Positions 8,563 to 16,781 of a stretch of DNA of 64,000 nt are shown piece by piece (the stretch's first letter is position 1; every line of letters starts with the position of its first letter). The DNA lies in contig PKYQ01000028.1 in the NCBI GenBank assembly GCA_003133685.1, positions 41,592 to 105,591 on the forward strand, in the 5' to 3' direction. This DNA is from Acidimicrobiaceae bacterium. GTDB taxonomy: Bacteria; Actinomycetota; Acidimicrobiia; Acidimicrobiales; RAAP-2. Under the pieces are notes generated by a model. That model ran no database searches, had not been told where the DNA came from, and worked only from the letters and a program-made list of their open reading frames with translations. The translations under genes and the position numbers were made by a program.

Positions 8563-9588
8563 TTACTGCGTGGGCTCGCTCCACGGTGTCGTGTCGAGTT
8601 CCTTCGGGGATTCTCGCGTGACGTCGTCCGTCTCGTCTTCAAAATGAACGTTCACGGTTTCCGCGACGAATCGCTGGCTCTGGCGGGCCAGGGCGGTGAG
8701 CACCGCTTCGTCAGCCGAGGTGAACGGTGGCGTGAGACTGCGCGGATAGAGATGACGCGCTTTGACGACGTTGATCTCGGCGGCGATCAACGTGACCTCG
8801 GCCGCGATGAAGAGGAACGACACCAGTCCCAGGATGCTCCCGAAATACCCGTAGAGCTGGCTCGCGTGGCGCAGTTCATGCCCGACGAGCCACGTGCCGA
8901 GGTACTGGAGGATGTTCCAGGAGAGCGCGGCGATGGCCGCGCCACTGACGAGGGTCTTGGTCGCAATGGAATTTGGCGTGAGGATTCGAAAGCCCAGCAG
9001 GAACAACGCGACGTTGATGATTATTCCCACGACGACCGCTATCGCCTGAAGCCAGAGCGCGTGCCCGCCAAAGGTGACCAGTCCCGCCAACGCCGTCGAC
9101 ACTACGACGTCGAGCACCAGAACTCCCAGGAACTCAAAACCGCGTCCGATGCGACGAGCGAAGCGCGGGCGGTTGAGTTGCGGAACGTTCCATACGTCGG
9201 CCATGGCCCGCTGTCCGGCCTTGGTCACCCCGAGCGATCCCCAGAACAGTCCCACCAGACCGACGGCCAGACCGAGACCCTTGGCACGGAGTTGAGAGAT
9301 GGCGTCGTGACCGTCGAGTTGTTTGCCCACGACCGGGAACTGGGAGAGCGCGGAGTGGATCACGCGGTTGCGAAATGACGGATCGTGGCTGAAGAGCAGT
9401 CCGAGCGCGGTGAAGAGCACTAACAACAGCGGAAACAACGAGAGCACGCCGTAGTAGGCGAGGAGGGCGGCGAGCGACGGCCCGCGATCCTCGACGTATT
9501 TCTTGGCGACGCCAATGACGAAGGCGGCCGCCGAATGACTCTGTTGGTAGGCGTCGAAGCGACGAACGAGTTTCTTGATCAGGACCAT
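8563..9588 (-). CDS. YihY/BrkB family membrane protein
   Basis: The protein has 341 residues and six predicted membrane helices. The N-terminal signature of the YihY/UPF0761 family is visible (DRGPSLAALLAYYGVLSLFP, about residues 33-52), followed by the glycine-rich GLFWGSLGV segment. The C-terminal 60 residues are acidic and cytoplasmic. The function of this family is unsettled. The old annotation as a ribonuclease (BN) was an error, and roles in membrane homeostasis have been suggested. Confidence 0.85.
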   Translation of the reverse strand: MVLIKKLVRRFDAYQQSHSAAAFVIGVAKKYVEDRGPSLAALLAYYGVLSLFPLLLVLFTALGLLFSHDPSFRNRVIHSALSQFPVVGKQLDGHDAISQLRAKGLGLAVGLVGLFWGSLGVTKAGQRAMADVWNVPQLNRPRFARRIGRGFEFLGVLVLDVVVSTALAGLVTFGGHALWLQAIAVVVGIIINVALFLLGFRILTPNSIATKTLVSGAAIAALSWNILQYLGTWLVGHELRHASQLYGYFGSILGLVSFLFIAAEVTLIAAEINVVKARHLYPRSLTPPFTSADEAVLTALARQSQRFVAETVNVHFEDETDDVTRESPKELDTTPWSEPTQ

Positions 9589-9707
9589 CCCTTCGTCGAG
9601 ACCTAAAACCTAATGGATGCCTCGAAGAGCGACCGGACGTGTGACCTCATTCAACGCGGTCGTTCAACCTTCGAAGGCCGTAAGGGAATGCACGGCGTCG
9701 CGAACTT

Positions 9708-10682
9708 ATGATGTGTCCAATGTCGATCGATCTGGTCCCCAGCCCCGAAGAATTGCCGGACGTACTGCCGACCGAGCGACTGCTCGTGAACGGCATGGCC
9801 ATTCCCGAACTGCGGAAGAACTATCGCCACATCGAGAACTGGCGCAACGTCCGCGCGGTCACGTTTGTGTGGCTCTGGACCGCGCTCCTGGCGTACGTGG
9901 GCGTGCGCTTCGGCCCGTTCGCCGCGATTGCTATCTTCATTCTCATGGGACCGATGCACGCGCGATTCGCGATTCTGATGCACGAGTCGGCCCACAAGCT
10001 CCTCTTCACCAACAAGCGCGCCAATGACTTCGTGGGCAAGTGGTTCATCGCCTATCCGGCGATGGTGCCGATCTCGATCTACCGGCGCGCGCATTTCGCC
10101 CATCACCGTGAGGAGTTTGGTCCCGAAGAGCCCGACATGGCCTTTTACAGCGGTTATCCGTGTGAGCCAGCAGACCTTCGGCGACGACTGCTGCGCGACG
10201 CCGTCGGTATCTCGGGCTACAAGAACTTCAAGTCCATCGTCATGGCGACGACCAAATCCCAAAGTAGGACTATCGCCTCTTCGATCCTCGCGGTCCAAGT
10301 CGTGCTGTTCGGACTGTTCTGGTTGGGCACCGGCGCGTGGTGGTCCTATCTACTCTTCTGGTGGCTGCCCTGGATGACCCAGTGGCGAGTGCTCAATCGG
10401 CTTCGCGCGATCGCGGAACACGGCGGGATGCTCAAAAGCGACGACCGGCGTCTCACGACCCACAACGTGCGCCAGCACCTGCTCGCCCGGTTCTGGTTCG
10501 CCCCCTACAACACCGGCTGGCACTTGGCCCACCACGTCGATATGGGCGTGCCGTGGCACAACTTGCCCGCGTATCACTGCGAACTCCAGTCGGCGGGCTA
10601 CGTGACCGCGGACATCACGTTCGAGAACTACTTTCAACTCTGGCGCAGCGCCACGGCGTTGGCCCGGTCCTCGAAGGCCTGA
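9708..10682 (+). CDS. Membrane fatty-acid desaturase family protein
   Basis: The 324-residue membrane protein shows the three histidine boxes of the di-iron desaturase/hydroxylase superfamily: HESAH (about residue 89), HFAHH (about residue 128) and HLAHH (about residue 273). Hydrophobic pairs of membrane helices separate them. Such enzymes introduce double bonds or hydroxyls into lipids or carotenoid-like substrates at the membrane. ATGs at 9708, 9711 and 9720 are all possible, and no strong ribosome site distinguishes them. It stands alone, divergent from yihY. Confidence 0.85.
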   Translation: MMCPMSIDLVPSPEELPDVLPTERLLVNGMAIPELRKNYRHIENWRNVRAVTFVWLWTALLAYVGVRFGPFAAIAIFILMGPMHARFAILMHESAHKLLFTNKRANDFVGKWFIAYPAMVPISIYRRAHFAHHREEFGPEEPDMAFYSGYPCEPADLRRRLLRDAVGISGYKNFKSIVMATTKSQSRTIASSILAVQVVLFGLFWLGTGAWWSYLLFWWLPWMTQWRVLNRLRAIAEHGGMLKSDDRRLTTHNVRQHLLARFWFAPYNTGWHLAHHVDMGVPWHNLPAYHCELQSAGYVTADITFENYFQLWRSATALARSSKA

Positions 10683-10783
10683 TTGCGCGAATCGCGTTGT
10701 CAGATGTACATTCGGAAATTGGCACGGGCAATGTCACGGCCGCGAGGTAAGAATGCGATCATCATCGACATAAGGGAGTTGAC

Positions 10784-11155
10784 GTGGGAGAAATTTCCAA
10801 GCTGGGTGCCGTATCGCTGAACTGTCCGGACCCCCACGAACTGGCGGTGTTCTATTCGGCGCTGCTCGAGAAGGAGATCGCCTTTGAGTCCGATGATTTC
10901 TCCGCGATCCAATTGGACAACCTCTGGCTCTCGTTCCAACGTGTCGCGGACTTCAAACCGTCAACCTGGCCGACGAATGAGACGCCGTCACTCGCTCACC
11001 TGGACTTCTCGGTATCTAATCTCGATTCCGGAGAAGCCGCGGCTCTCGCCGCCGGCGCCAGGCTGGCTCCGGAACAGCCGGACCGCGATCGGTGGCGAGT
11101 TCTTCTTGACCCTGCCGGCAACCCGTTTTGCGTCACAATGCTCATTCCTGATTGA
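10784..11155 (+). CDS. VOC (glyoxalase-like) family protein
   Basis: This 123-residue protein starts with GTG at 10784 behind AAGGGAG. It has one full vicinal-oxygen-chelate repeat pair: VSLNCPDPHELAVFYSALL at the N-terminus, a central LAHLDFSV strand with a metal-type His, and a C-terminal LDPAGNPFCV. Proteins of this pattern are metal-dependent isomerases, dioxygenases or antibiotic-binding proteins. The sequence alone does not choose among these. Confidence 0.8.
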   Translation: MGEISKLGAVSLNCPDPHELAVFYSALLEKEIAFESDDFSAIQLDNLWLSFQRVADFKPSTWPTNETPSLAHLDFSVSNLDSGEAAALAAGARLAPEQPDRDRWRVLLDPAGNPFCVTMLIPD

Positions 11156-11313
11156 CGCAGCGAGTCCCGAATCGGCTGGAATGACGGCGTTTCAGATGAA
11201 GACGTCGTGTCGCTAAGAAAAGTTGAGAATTCCGCGAACCTTTTCGAAGTTTCGGGAGTCTCTATACCTGTGTACAGATATGCGCAATTCAACGACTCGG
11301 GTAGGTCACGTCG

Positions 11314-11862
11314 GTGAGTGACGCGGTCAACGTCGACGAACTTCGAACGTGGCTTGCGGACGGCTACGCGAGTTCAGTGCGGACTGCGTACCTGATCCTG
11401 GGCAATCGATCGGACGCCGAGGACGCCGTGCAGGAGTCGTTCTTGCGGGCATGGAAATTCCGTGATTCCCTGGCGACGGGCTCGAGCTTCAAGCCGTGGC
11501 TATATCGGGTTGTTGTGAATACTTGCAACTCGAAGCTCCGTAAGGAGATACCGCACCGTAATCGGCGTCGTCCCAACGATGATTTGGACGACGTCGCCAT
11601 GATCGAGGATCCCATCGGGCGAGTCACGCTCTCCCACGACGTGATGAGCGCGCTGAAGGACCTTCCTGCGCATTTGCGAATTGTCGTGGTGCTTCGTTAC
11701 TACGCCGACCTCAGCGAGCACGACATCGCAATCATCATTGGTCGGCAACCGGGAACGGTCAAGTCGCGACTCAATGAAGCGCGTCGCCGTCTGGCACTTC
11801 ACCCGGCACTTCAATCCGAAGCGCCGAGTCCGATCAATGTTCGCAAGGAGAGACAGTCATGA
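11314..11862 (+). CDS. ECF-family RNA polymerase sigma factor
   Basis: The 182-residue protein contains sigma region 2 (AEDAVQESFLRAWKFRD, about residues 35-51) and region 4 (LPAHLRIVVVLRYYADLSEHDIA followed by GTVKSRLNEARRRL). GTG 11314 is the start. The gene overlaps the next one by 4 nt (ATGA), and that product looks like a membrane-anchored partner. Upstream, GCGAACC near 11236 followed by a GTC-containing box about 20 bp later could be an autoregulated ECF promoter. This is a weak resemblance. Confidence 0.88.
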   Translation: MSDAVNVDELRTWLADGYASSVRTAYLILGNRSDAEDAVQESFLRAWKFRDSLATGSSFKPWLYRVVVNTCNSKLRKEIPHRNRRRPNDDLDDVAMIEDPIGRVTLSHDVMSALKDLPAHLRIVVVLRYYADLSEHDIAIIIGRQPGTVKSRLNEARRRLALHPALQSEAPSPINVRKERQS

Positions 11863-12992
11863 GCACGTTTGACGAAGAGATGATGAAGCGGGCGCTTCGA
11901 GAAACGGCCGACGACTTCGCGATATCCGAGGGGGCCGTCGAGAGGATCGTCGACGAGGCGCGCGATACAGCGACTTCTGACGAGTCGCCGCGGATTCGCG
12001 CATTCATTCAACGCAACGGTCGAGTTCGATCGACGATGTTGGCGGCCGCGGCGTGTGTCGTACTTCTGGCAGTCGCCGTGCCGCTCTTCAACTCCGAAGG
12101 GAAAAGTCCTCGTATTGCGTTACAATTCGCGGCGATTCCCAACGTTGCGAAGGTTGGCACCCACGGTGAATCCGGTGTGGTCATAGCGGGAACCGGAAAC
12201 CTTGGTCTGTCCGGACAGGTCACTGCCACGGGAGCGTCGTTGTCCAGTCCAGATGGGAAAACGGTTCAAAACGCCAAGACCTCGTCGCTGGACGGTTCAT
12301 TACGCGTTGAAGAAGTCGGGAGGATTCAACTGACCGTCGGTGGCACGCACTTTCAGTCAACACTGGCGCAACTGACAGACTTCGCCACCACCGACGGAGG
12401 CTTCGTCGCCAGTACGCAGTCGCGCATCGGTACGAAAGCGACGCATTCCTATTCGACCGGCTCCATCGTGCTGCAAGTTCCGGAACGAGATTTCACCATG
12501 CTCGTCGATCAGGTGCGACACGCCGGGGTGGCGACGTCGGTCGTCACTTCGGCCACCGACGTGACGGGGCAGTACGTGGATCTGCAAGCCCGGATCAACG
12601 CACTGCAGGTCAGTCGAACGCAGTACTTGAAGATCATGACCCGGACGAACTCCATTGGTGGGATCCTCTCAGTGCAGAATCAACTCAACTCGATTCAGAG
12701 CCAGATCGAACAACTCCAGGCGCAGTTGAACCTGCTCAACTCTGAGACGACCTACGCCACCTTGACCGTCTCGTTGAGCGAAGTCGGACATCAGATCGTC
12801 ACGCCGGCGCACCTGGCCACCGGAGTGGACAAGGCGTGGCACGACTCCCTTCACGGCTTCGCCGCCGGCGTTGAGTGGTTGATCCGAATCGCGGGGCCAC
12901 TGCTGTTCGCATTGCTGCTTCTCGCCGCGCTGCTCGTTCTCGGTCGCTGGACGTGGCGAGCGACCGAGCGTCGGCGAGGCGGCGTCAGTTGA
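11859..12992 (+). CDS. DUF4349 membrane protein, probable anti-sigma partner
   Basis: The 377-residue protein has a cytoplasmic N-terminus of about 57 residues, one membrane segment (about 59-77), an outside DUF4349 region and a final membrane helix (about 343-366). The DUF4349 hallmark is visible: VPERDFTMLVDQV, then VTGQYVDLQARINAL, then a coiled coil rich in Gln and Leu (about 265-305). It is translationally coupled to the ECF sigma factor upstream. The short cytoplasmic part makes an anti-sigma role plausible, although no canonical ZAS zinc motif (HxxxCxxC) is present, so this rests on context. Confidence 0.75.
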   Translation: MSTFDEEMMKRALRETADDFAISEGAVERIVDEARDTATSDESPRIRAFIQRNGRVRSTMLAAAACVVLLAVAVPLFNSEGKSPRIALQFAAIPNVAKVGTHGESGVVIAGTGNLGLSGQVTATGASLSSPDGKTVQNAKTSSLDGSLRVEEVGRIQLTVGGTHFQSTLAQLTDFATTDGGFVASTQSRIGTKATHSYSTGSIVLQVPERDFTMLVDQVRHAGVATSVVTSATDVTGQYVDLQARINALQVSRTQYLKIMTRTNSIGGILSVQNQLNSIQSQIEQLQAQLNLLNSETTYATLTVSLSEVGHQIVTPAHLATGVDKAWHDSLHGFAAGVEWLIRIAGPLLFALLLLAALLVLGRWTWRATERRRGGVS

Positions 12993-13142
12993 GACTTGCA
13001 ACGAATTCGATTGCGACGTACTCGCTCGAATCGACAAAGCGTAACAATCCTTGAAATTTGAGAATCTGAAGGAATTCCGAAAAGACGGGTATGCGTGGCC
13101 CCTGACTGGACATGATTTAAGTGAGACTCAACGAGGTTTGTA

Positions 13143-13682
13143 ATGACGATGGAAACTCCAATGAAATGGCTCGCGCGTAGCGCGGTGGCGCCAATATCTC
13201 TGATTGCTGCTTTAGGTCTTGCCGCGTGCGCGAATGCGTCATCGACGACTACCTCAACCAACGCATCGACGAAGAGTGGCGCGTACCTCTGCCAGGTACT
13301 CCCTCGCGTCGATCGGTTGATAGTTACCCGCCACGCACCAGGTAGCCAATTCCGCTTCACGTTCCCAACTGTGGTCACGGTGAGGAACGCCTCATTGGCA
13401 CGAGGCATTGCGGCCTCAGCGTGCAATCTGCCAAAACTTCCCGGGGGCGAACACTGCCCGGCCGGCTTTGCGGTCTCGTACCACCTTGACTTTGCCATCA
13501 GGGGCGAAAAGGGAATGGGTGGCGAGACAATTGTCGCGAACCCAACTGGCTGTGAGACGGTCGTAGGTCTCGGCGTTGTTCGAACGACCGCTTTGACCCC
13601 AAGCTTCTACCGACAGCTTGGAAATGCCATGGGACTGAAAAATGCGGGACGTTCGAGATTCGCAGGGACCTTCCAGTCTTAG
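13143..13682 (+). CDS. Putative lipoprotein, unknown
   Basis: A 179-residue protein has a type II signal peptide with lipobox LAAC (Cys about residue 28), followed by a Ser/Thr linker. The mature part has three further Cys residues and a hydrophobic C-terminal region. I know of no family that matches. It probably sits on the outer face of the membrane. ATG 13143 is the longest start and ATG 13149 (METPMKW) is also possible. Confidence 0.6.
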   Translation: MTMETPMKWLARSAVAPISLIAALGLAACANASSTTTSTNASTKSGAYLCQVLPRVDRLIVTRHAPGSQFRFTFPTVVTVRNASLARGIAASACNLPKLPGGEHCPAGFAVSYHLDFAIRGEKGMGGETIVANPTGCETVVGLGVVRTTALTPSFYRQLGNAMGLKNAGRSRFAGTFQS

Positions 13683-13812
13683 GTTCGAACCAGGCATCGG
13701 AGGAGACAAGGCATCGGAGGTGACGATAAGTCGCACTTAGTCGCGGGCACAAGATTCTGGAGAATCGCTCGGTGCCTAACATTGAAACGAATCGACTCCG
13801 AGAGGACGTTGT

Positions 13813-14745
13813 ATGGAATTGCGAGTATTCACGGAACCCCAACAGGGCGCCACCTACGACGACCTTTTGCGGGTCGCACAAGAGTCGGAGCGGCTGGGCT
13901 TCGGCGCCTTCTTTCGCTCTGACCACTACGTGCACATGGGGTCGGGCTCGGGACTACCGGGACCGACCGACGCGTGGATCACGCTCGCCGGACTGGCTCG
14001 CGAGACGACAAGCATTCGACTCGGCACGCTGATGAGCGCCGCGACATTTCGACTCCCCGGACCGCTGGCCATTTCGGTCGCCCAAGTGGATGAGATGAGC
14101 AGTGGGCGCGTCGAGTTGGGCATCGGGACCGGGTGGTTCGCCGAAGAGCACGCCGCCTACGGCATTGAGTTTCCCGCACTGGGGGAGCGCTTCGAGCGTC
14201 TCAGCGAACAGTTGGAGATCATCACCGGTCTCTGGGAGACGCCGCTCGGCGAGACGTATTCATTTACAGGAGAGCACTATCAACTGACGAATAGTCCGGC
14301 CCTCCCCAAACCGGTGCAGAGCCCCCGCCCTCCGGTATTGATCGGCGGGGGCGGCAAGGTGCGAACACCCCAATTGGCCGCCAGGTTCGCACAAGAGTTC
14401 AATATGCCCTTCGCACCTCTGGAAGATACGTCGGCCCAGTTCGATCGTGTGCGAGAGGCCTGTGAACATTCCGGACGTGGTCGCGAATCGATCATCCTCT
14501 CGGCCGCACAAGTTCTCTGCGTTGGCGCGAATGAAGCGGAGATTGAGCGTCGAGCCTCGCGCATCGGTCGCGAGGTCGTCGAACTTCGAGCAAGTGGCCT
14601 CGCGGGCACGGTCGATGAAGTCATCGAAAAGATTCAATCGTTCGCCGCCGTTGGTGCGCGTCGGATGTATCTCCAGGTCCTCGACCTATCGGACCTAGAC
14701 CATCTGCGCCTGGTGGCCGAACAGATCCAGCCTCAGGTCGCATAG
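13813..14745 (+). CDS. LLM-class flavin/F420-dependent oxidoreductase
   Basis: This 310-residue TIM-barrel protein of the luciferase-like family has an N-terminal RVFTEPQQGATYDDLLRVAQESERLGF, seen in parts. It also has the conserved strand IRLGTLMSAATFRLPG and the GRVELGIGTGWFAEEH signature. The family oxidises or reduces substrates with FMN or coenzyme F420. Actinobacterial members with this start most often use F420, so F420 use is an inference. It is not in an obvious operon. Confidence 0.87.
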   Translation: MELRVFTEPQQGATYDDLLRVAQESERLGFGAFFRSDHYVHMGSGSGLPGPTDAWITLAGLARETTSIRLGTLMSAATFRLPGPLAISVAQVDEMSSGRVELGIGTGWFAEEHAAYGIEFPALGERFERLSEQLEIITGLWETPLGETYSFTGEHYQLTNSPALPKPVQSPRPPVLIGGGGKVRTPQLAARFAQEFNMPFAPLEDTSAQFDRVREACEHSGRGRESIILSAAQVLCVGANEAEIERRASRIGREVVELRASGLAGTVDEVIEKIQSFAAVGARRMYLQVLDLSDLDHLRLVAEQIQPQVA

Positions 14746-14819
14746 TCGCGTTTGGCGACACTATTGCCTTCGTGATGGCGGAAGAACGTGGGCCAAGGCA
14801 GAGGTGTCACGTAGACCGA

Positions 14820-15235
14820 TCAGTGAGCGACGGGCACAGGTGAAGGCGTTTGAACTTTCGCGCTCGTGATCGCCAGCAGCACAAAGAGCGCAATCGGTGC
14901 GATGAACGGACCGATGGTCAACGCCCCAAGTACGACGAGCAGGGCCAACAGGCCAACACGATCCACACGAGAACGCCGACGCCTCGTCGCGGGGCACGTC
15001 GCCGGTGCCAAAGCGCGAGTGCCACAACGACCACGCCAACGAACGGCAACAACAAAGGAGCGAGAACCTTGAGGCCGTTTTCCTGGACGAGCGTGAGTCC
15101 CGGACCATTCGTCGAGGAATAACTCTTGACGTAGAACCCGGCCGCCACGAGACCGAGGCTCCACAACGCGGCGCAACCCAGCCAGATCTTCGTCCAAATA
15201 TCGAGTTGCCGTGAGTCACTTCGCGCCATAAACAC
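14820..15235 (-). pseudogene. Small multi-pass membrane protein with a frameshift
   Basis: The frame from ATG 15235 encodes a soluble start and two membrane helices (SLGLVAAGFYV and LLLPFVGVVVVALALW). It then runs into a short non-hydrophobic end at about 14918. The other frame, from about 14975 down to 14820, carries an obvious further membrane hairpin (LLALLVVLGALTIG, then IALFVLLAIT). Joining the two near 14965-14975 gives a coherent protein of about 138 residues. The frames differ as if one base had been lost, close to a repeated ttggcc. This is either a real frameshift mutation or a sequencing error. The family is not recognised. Confidence 0.6.
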
Positions 15236-15270
15236 AACATACGGCGCCTTCGCACTACATTCGGCGTGTG

Positions 15271-15696
15271 TTACTCGGTGGTGTCGACGATGAGTACCGA
15301 GCAGGCCGCTCCGTGGGCGACCGAATTGGGAACACTGCCGAGGACTCGACGCACGCCCTTCATGCCTCGGTTCCCGACGACAACTAAGTCGGCCCCGATT
15401 TCATCGGCCTTGGCGATCAGAATATCGGCGGCGTCGCCCTTCGCCCCGTGCAGCACCGGCTCGACGCCGTGCTTCTTGGCGATGAAGGAGAGGGATTGGA
15501 GGAGCGCTTGTCCGTCGTCTTCATTGATGACGTTCTTGAATTCGTGTGTGTCGCCACCACCCACGAGTGATAGCTGATCGAAGGCCGTGACGATATGGAG
15601 CGTGCCCTTGGACATGGCGCAGATCTCGCACGCGGCTTCGACCGCACGGCGCGCCGTCGGTGAATCATCGGCTCCTACAAGGATGACGTCGAACAT
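15271..15696 (-). CDS. Universal stress protein (UspA family)
   Basis: This 141-residue protein has the typical start MFDVILVGADDSPTARRAVEAA (seen in parts). The C-terminal nucleotide-binding pattern GNRGMKGVRRVLGSV fits the G-2x-G-9x-G(S/T) ATP signature of UspA proteins. ATG 15696 is preferred because GGAGG lies 7 nt upstream, while the ATG at 15702 would sit against the ribosome site. ATP-binding USPs are thought to help stress and hypoxia responses in actinobacteria. Confidence 0.87.
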   Translation of the reverse strand: MFDVILVGADDSPTARRAVEAACEICAMSKGTLHIVTAFDQLSLVGGGDTHEFKNVINEDDGQALLQSLSFIAKKHGVEPVLHGAKGDAADILIAKADEIGADLVVVGNRGMKGVRRVLGSVPNSVAHGAACSVLIVDTTE

Positions 15697-15869
15697 TCTC
15701 ATTCCTCCGGTTGCTGCGTGGCTGGCGAGGCGGATTCCCACCTCCGCACGAAGAATAGTTGGCGATCGCCGTCATGCGCTCCGGTGCGTTGGAACAGTTT
15801 CGGCGAGGCTCAAACCCACAGTTGAACGAAGGAGGCGAGCGGAGCGATCTAGACACCGGCTCCCTCCAG

Positions 15870-16217
15870 TCACTTCCAGTGCATTCGACCGTGATCGGAA
15901 TTCGCGCCCAAGACGCCCGCCACCGTGCCGTCATCCCACGGTGCACCGGGAAGCTTCTCTTCGAATTGAGAGTCGCTCAGTTCGGCGATGAGTTGCAGCG
16001 TGGCGCCTCGCGCCGCGGCCGTCAGGGCGACGACCTCGCTGATGGTGTCGTCGCGGTGAGCCACTTGCCATTCTTCGGTCACGGCATGCACGATGACCAT
16101 GATCACGTCGCGCGTCCGGGGCTGACCGAGATCGTCGTTCAAGAGCCCGACGGGATTCGGCTTTCCGGCCAAGTGTCGTTTCACCATGGCGGCGAAGTCG
16201 CGTTCGACCAGCGCCAA
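15870..16217 (-). CDS. DinB-like protein, N-terminally short
   Basis: The open frame encodes about 115 residues with features of mini-DinB metal-binding helical proteins: an HLAHLALVERDF segment and, near the end, the WDDGTVAGVLGANSDHGRMHW His-containing helix, seen in parts. The usual 40-residue first helix is missing, because the frame upstream enters the marR operator and coding region. Only a TTG near 16217 offers a start that leaves marR untouched. It may be a 5'-truncated remnant rather than a working gene. Confidence 0.4.
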   Translation of the reverse strand: MALVERDFAAMVKRHLAGKPNPVGLLNDDLGQPRTRDVIMVIVHAVTEEWQVAHRDDTISEVVALTAAARGATLQLIAELSDSQFEEKLPGAPWDDGTVAGVLGANSDHGRMHWK

Positions 16218-16274
16218 GTGGGCGAGGTGATTTGCCCACCGTAGAGCAAGGGAGTGACAGCAAATGAATGCCGG

Positions 16275-16302
16275 AGTAGTTGCTTGCTGGCAAGCAACTA
16301 CT
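16275..16302. promoter_or_regulatory. 28-bp palindromic operator of marR-MFS
   Basis: A perfect inverted repeat has arms AGTAGTTGCTTGC and GCAAGCAACTACT with 2 nt between them. It ends 2 nt before the -10 box TATACT, so bound protein would cover the -35 region. The core TTGCTTG/CAAGCAA resembles MarR-family operators. The natural ligand is the MarR protein encoded immediately downstream. Confidence 0.75.
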
Positions 16303-16304
16303 GG

Positions 16305-16310
16305 TATACT
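16305..16310 (+). promoter_or_regulatory. -10 box TATACT of leaderless marR
   Basis: TATACT ends 6 nt before ATG 16317, so transcription would start at or next to the A of the start codon. No ribosome site exists between them, pointing to a leaderless mRNA. Confidence 0.55.
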
Positions 16311-16316
16311 GGCCTC

Positions 16317-16781
16317 ATGTCTGATACCACGCGAGAGTCGACCGAGAAGGAGCGTCATCTCGCCGAGCACCTGCGGGTCGTTCTAGGACGGCTCAATCGA
16401 AGCCTTCGGCTCACGCACGCGGAGAAGGACTTGTCCTCCAGCCAGCGCGAGGTCTTGATGGCGATTGCGCGCGCTGGGACGCTTCGACTCTCGGATCTCG
16501 CTCGAGAAGAGGGTCTCAACCCGACCATGTTGTCGCGCATCATCGCGAAACTCGAGGCGGCCGGGATGGTCACTCGCACGTGCGATCCCCAGGACGCCCG
16601 CGTCATCCACTTGACCGCCACGTCCGAGGGCGTGGCACTGCGCGAAACGATTCGCAGTGAACGCACCGACGCCCTGTTATTCGCTCTCAGCCGTCTCTCG
16701 AAAGAGGAGAAGCAGGCGCTGAGTGCCGCGACGCCGGCGCTCGAAGCCATCGTCGCCACACTCCGGGACCGCGACGAATGA
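16317..16781 (+). CDS. MarR-family transcriptional regulator
   Basis: The 154-residue winged-helix protein has the recognition-helix region LSDLAREEGLNPTMLSRIIAKL and the wing motif CDPQDARVIHLTA (a DxR variant of the MarR signature). ATG 16317 is chosen over the longer in-frame ATG at 16254, because the latter would place the 28-bp operator inside the gene. It overlaps the MFS gene by 4 nt. The expected behaviour is repression of itself and the exporter until a small ligand binds. Confidence 0.88.
   Translation: MSDTTRESTEKERHLAEHLRVVLGRLNRSLRLTHAEKDLSSSQREVLMAIARAGTLRLSDLAREEGLNPTMLSRIIAKLEAAGMVTRTCDPQDARVIHLTATSEGVALRETIRSERTDALLFALSRLSKEEKQALSAATPALEAIVATLRDRDE

Noticed and set aside
16318..16370. 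Upstream extension of the DinB-like frame on the minus strand
   Set aside because: It would cover the marR operator and coding region, and the extra residues do not resemble DinB.
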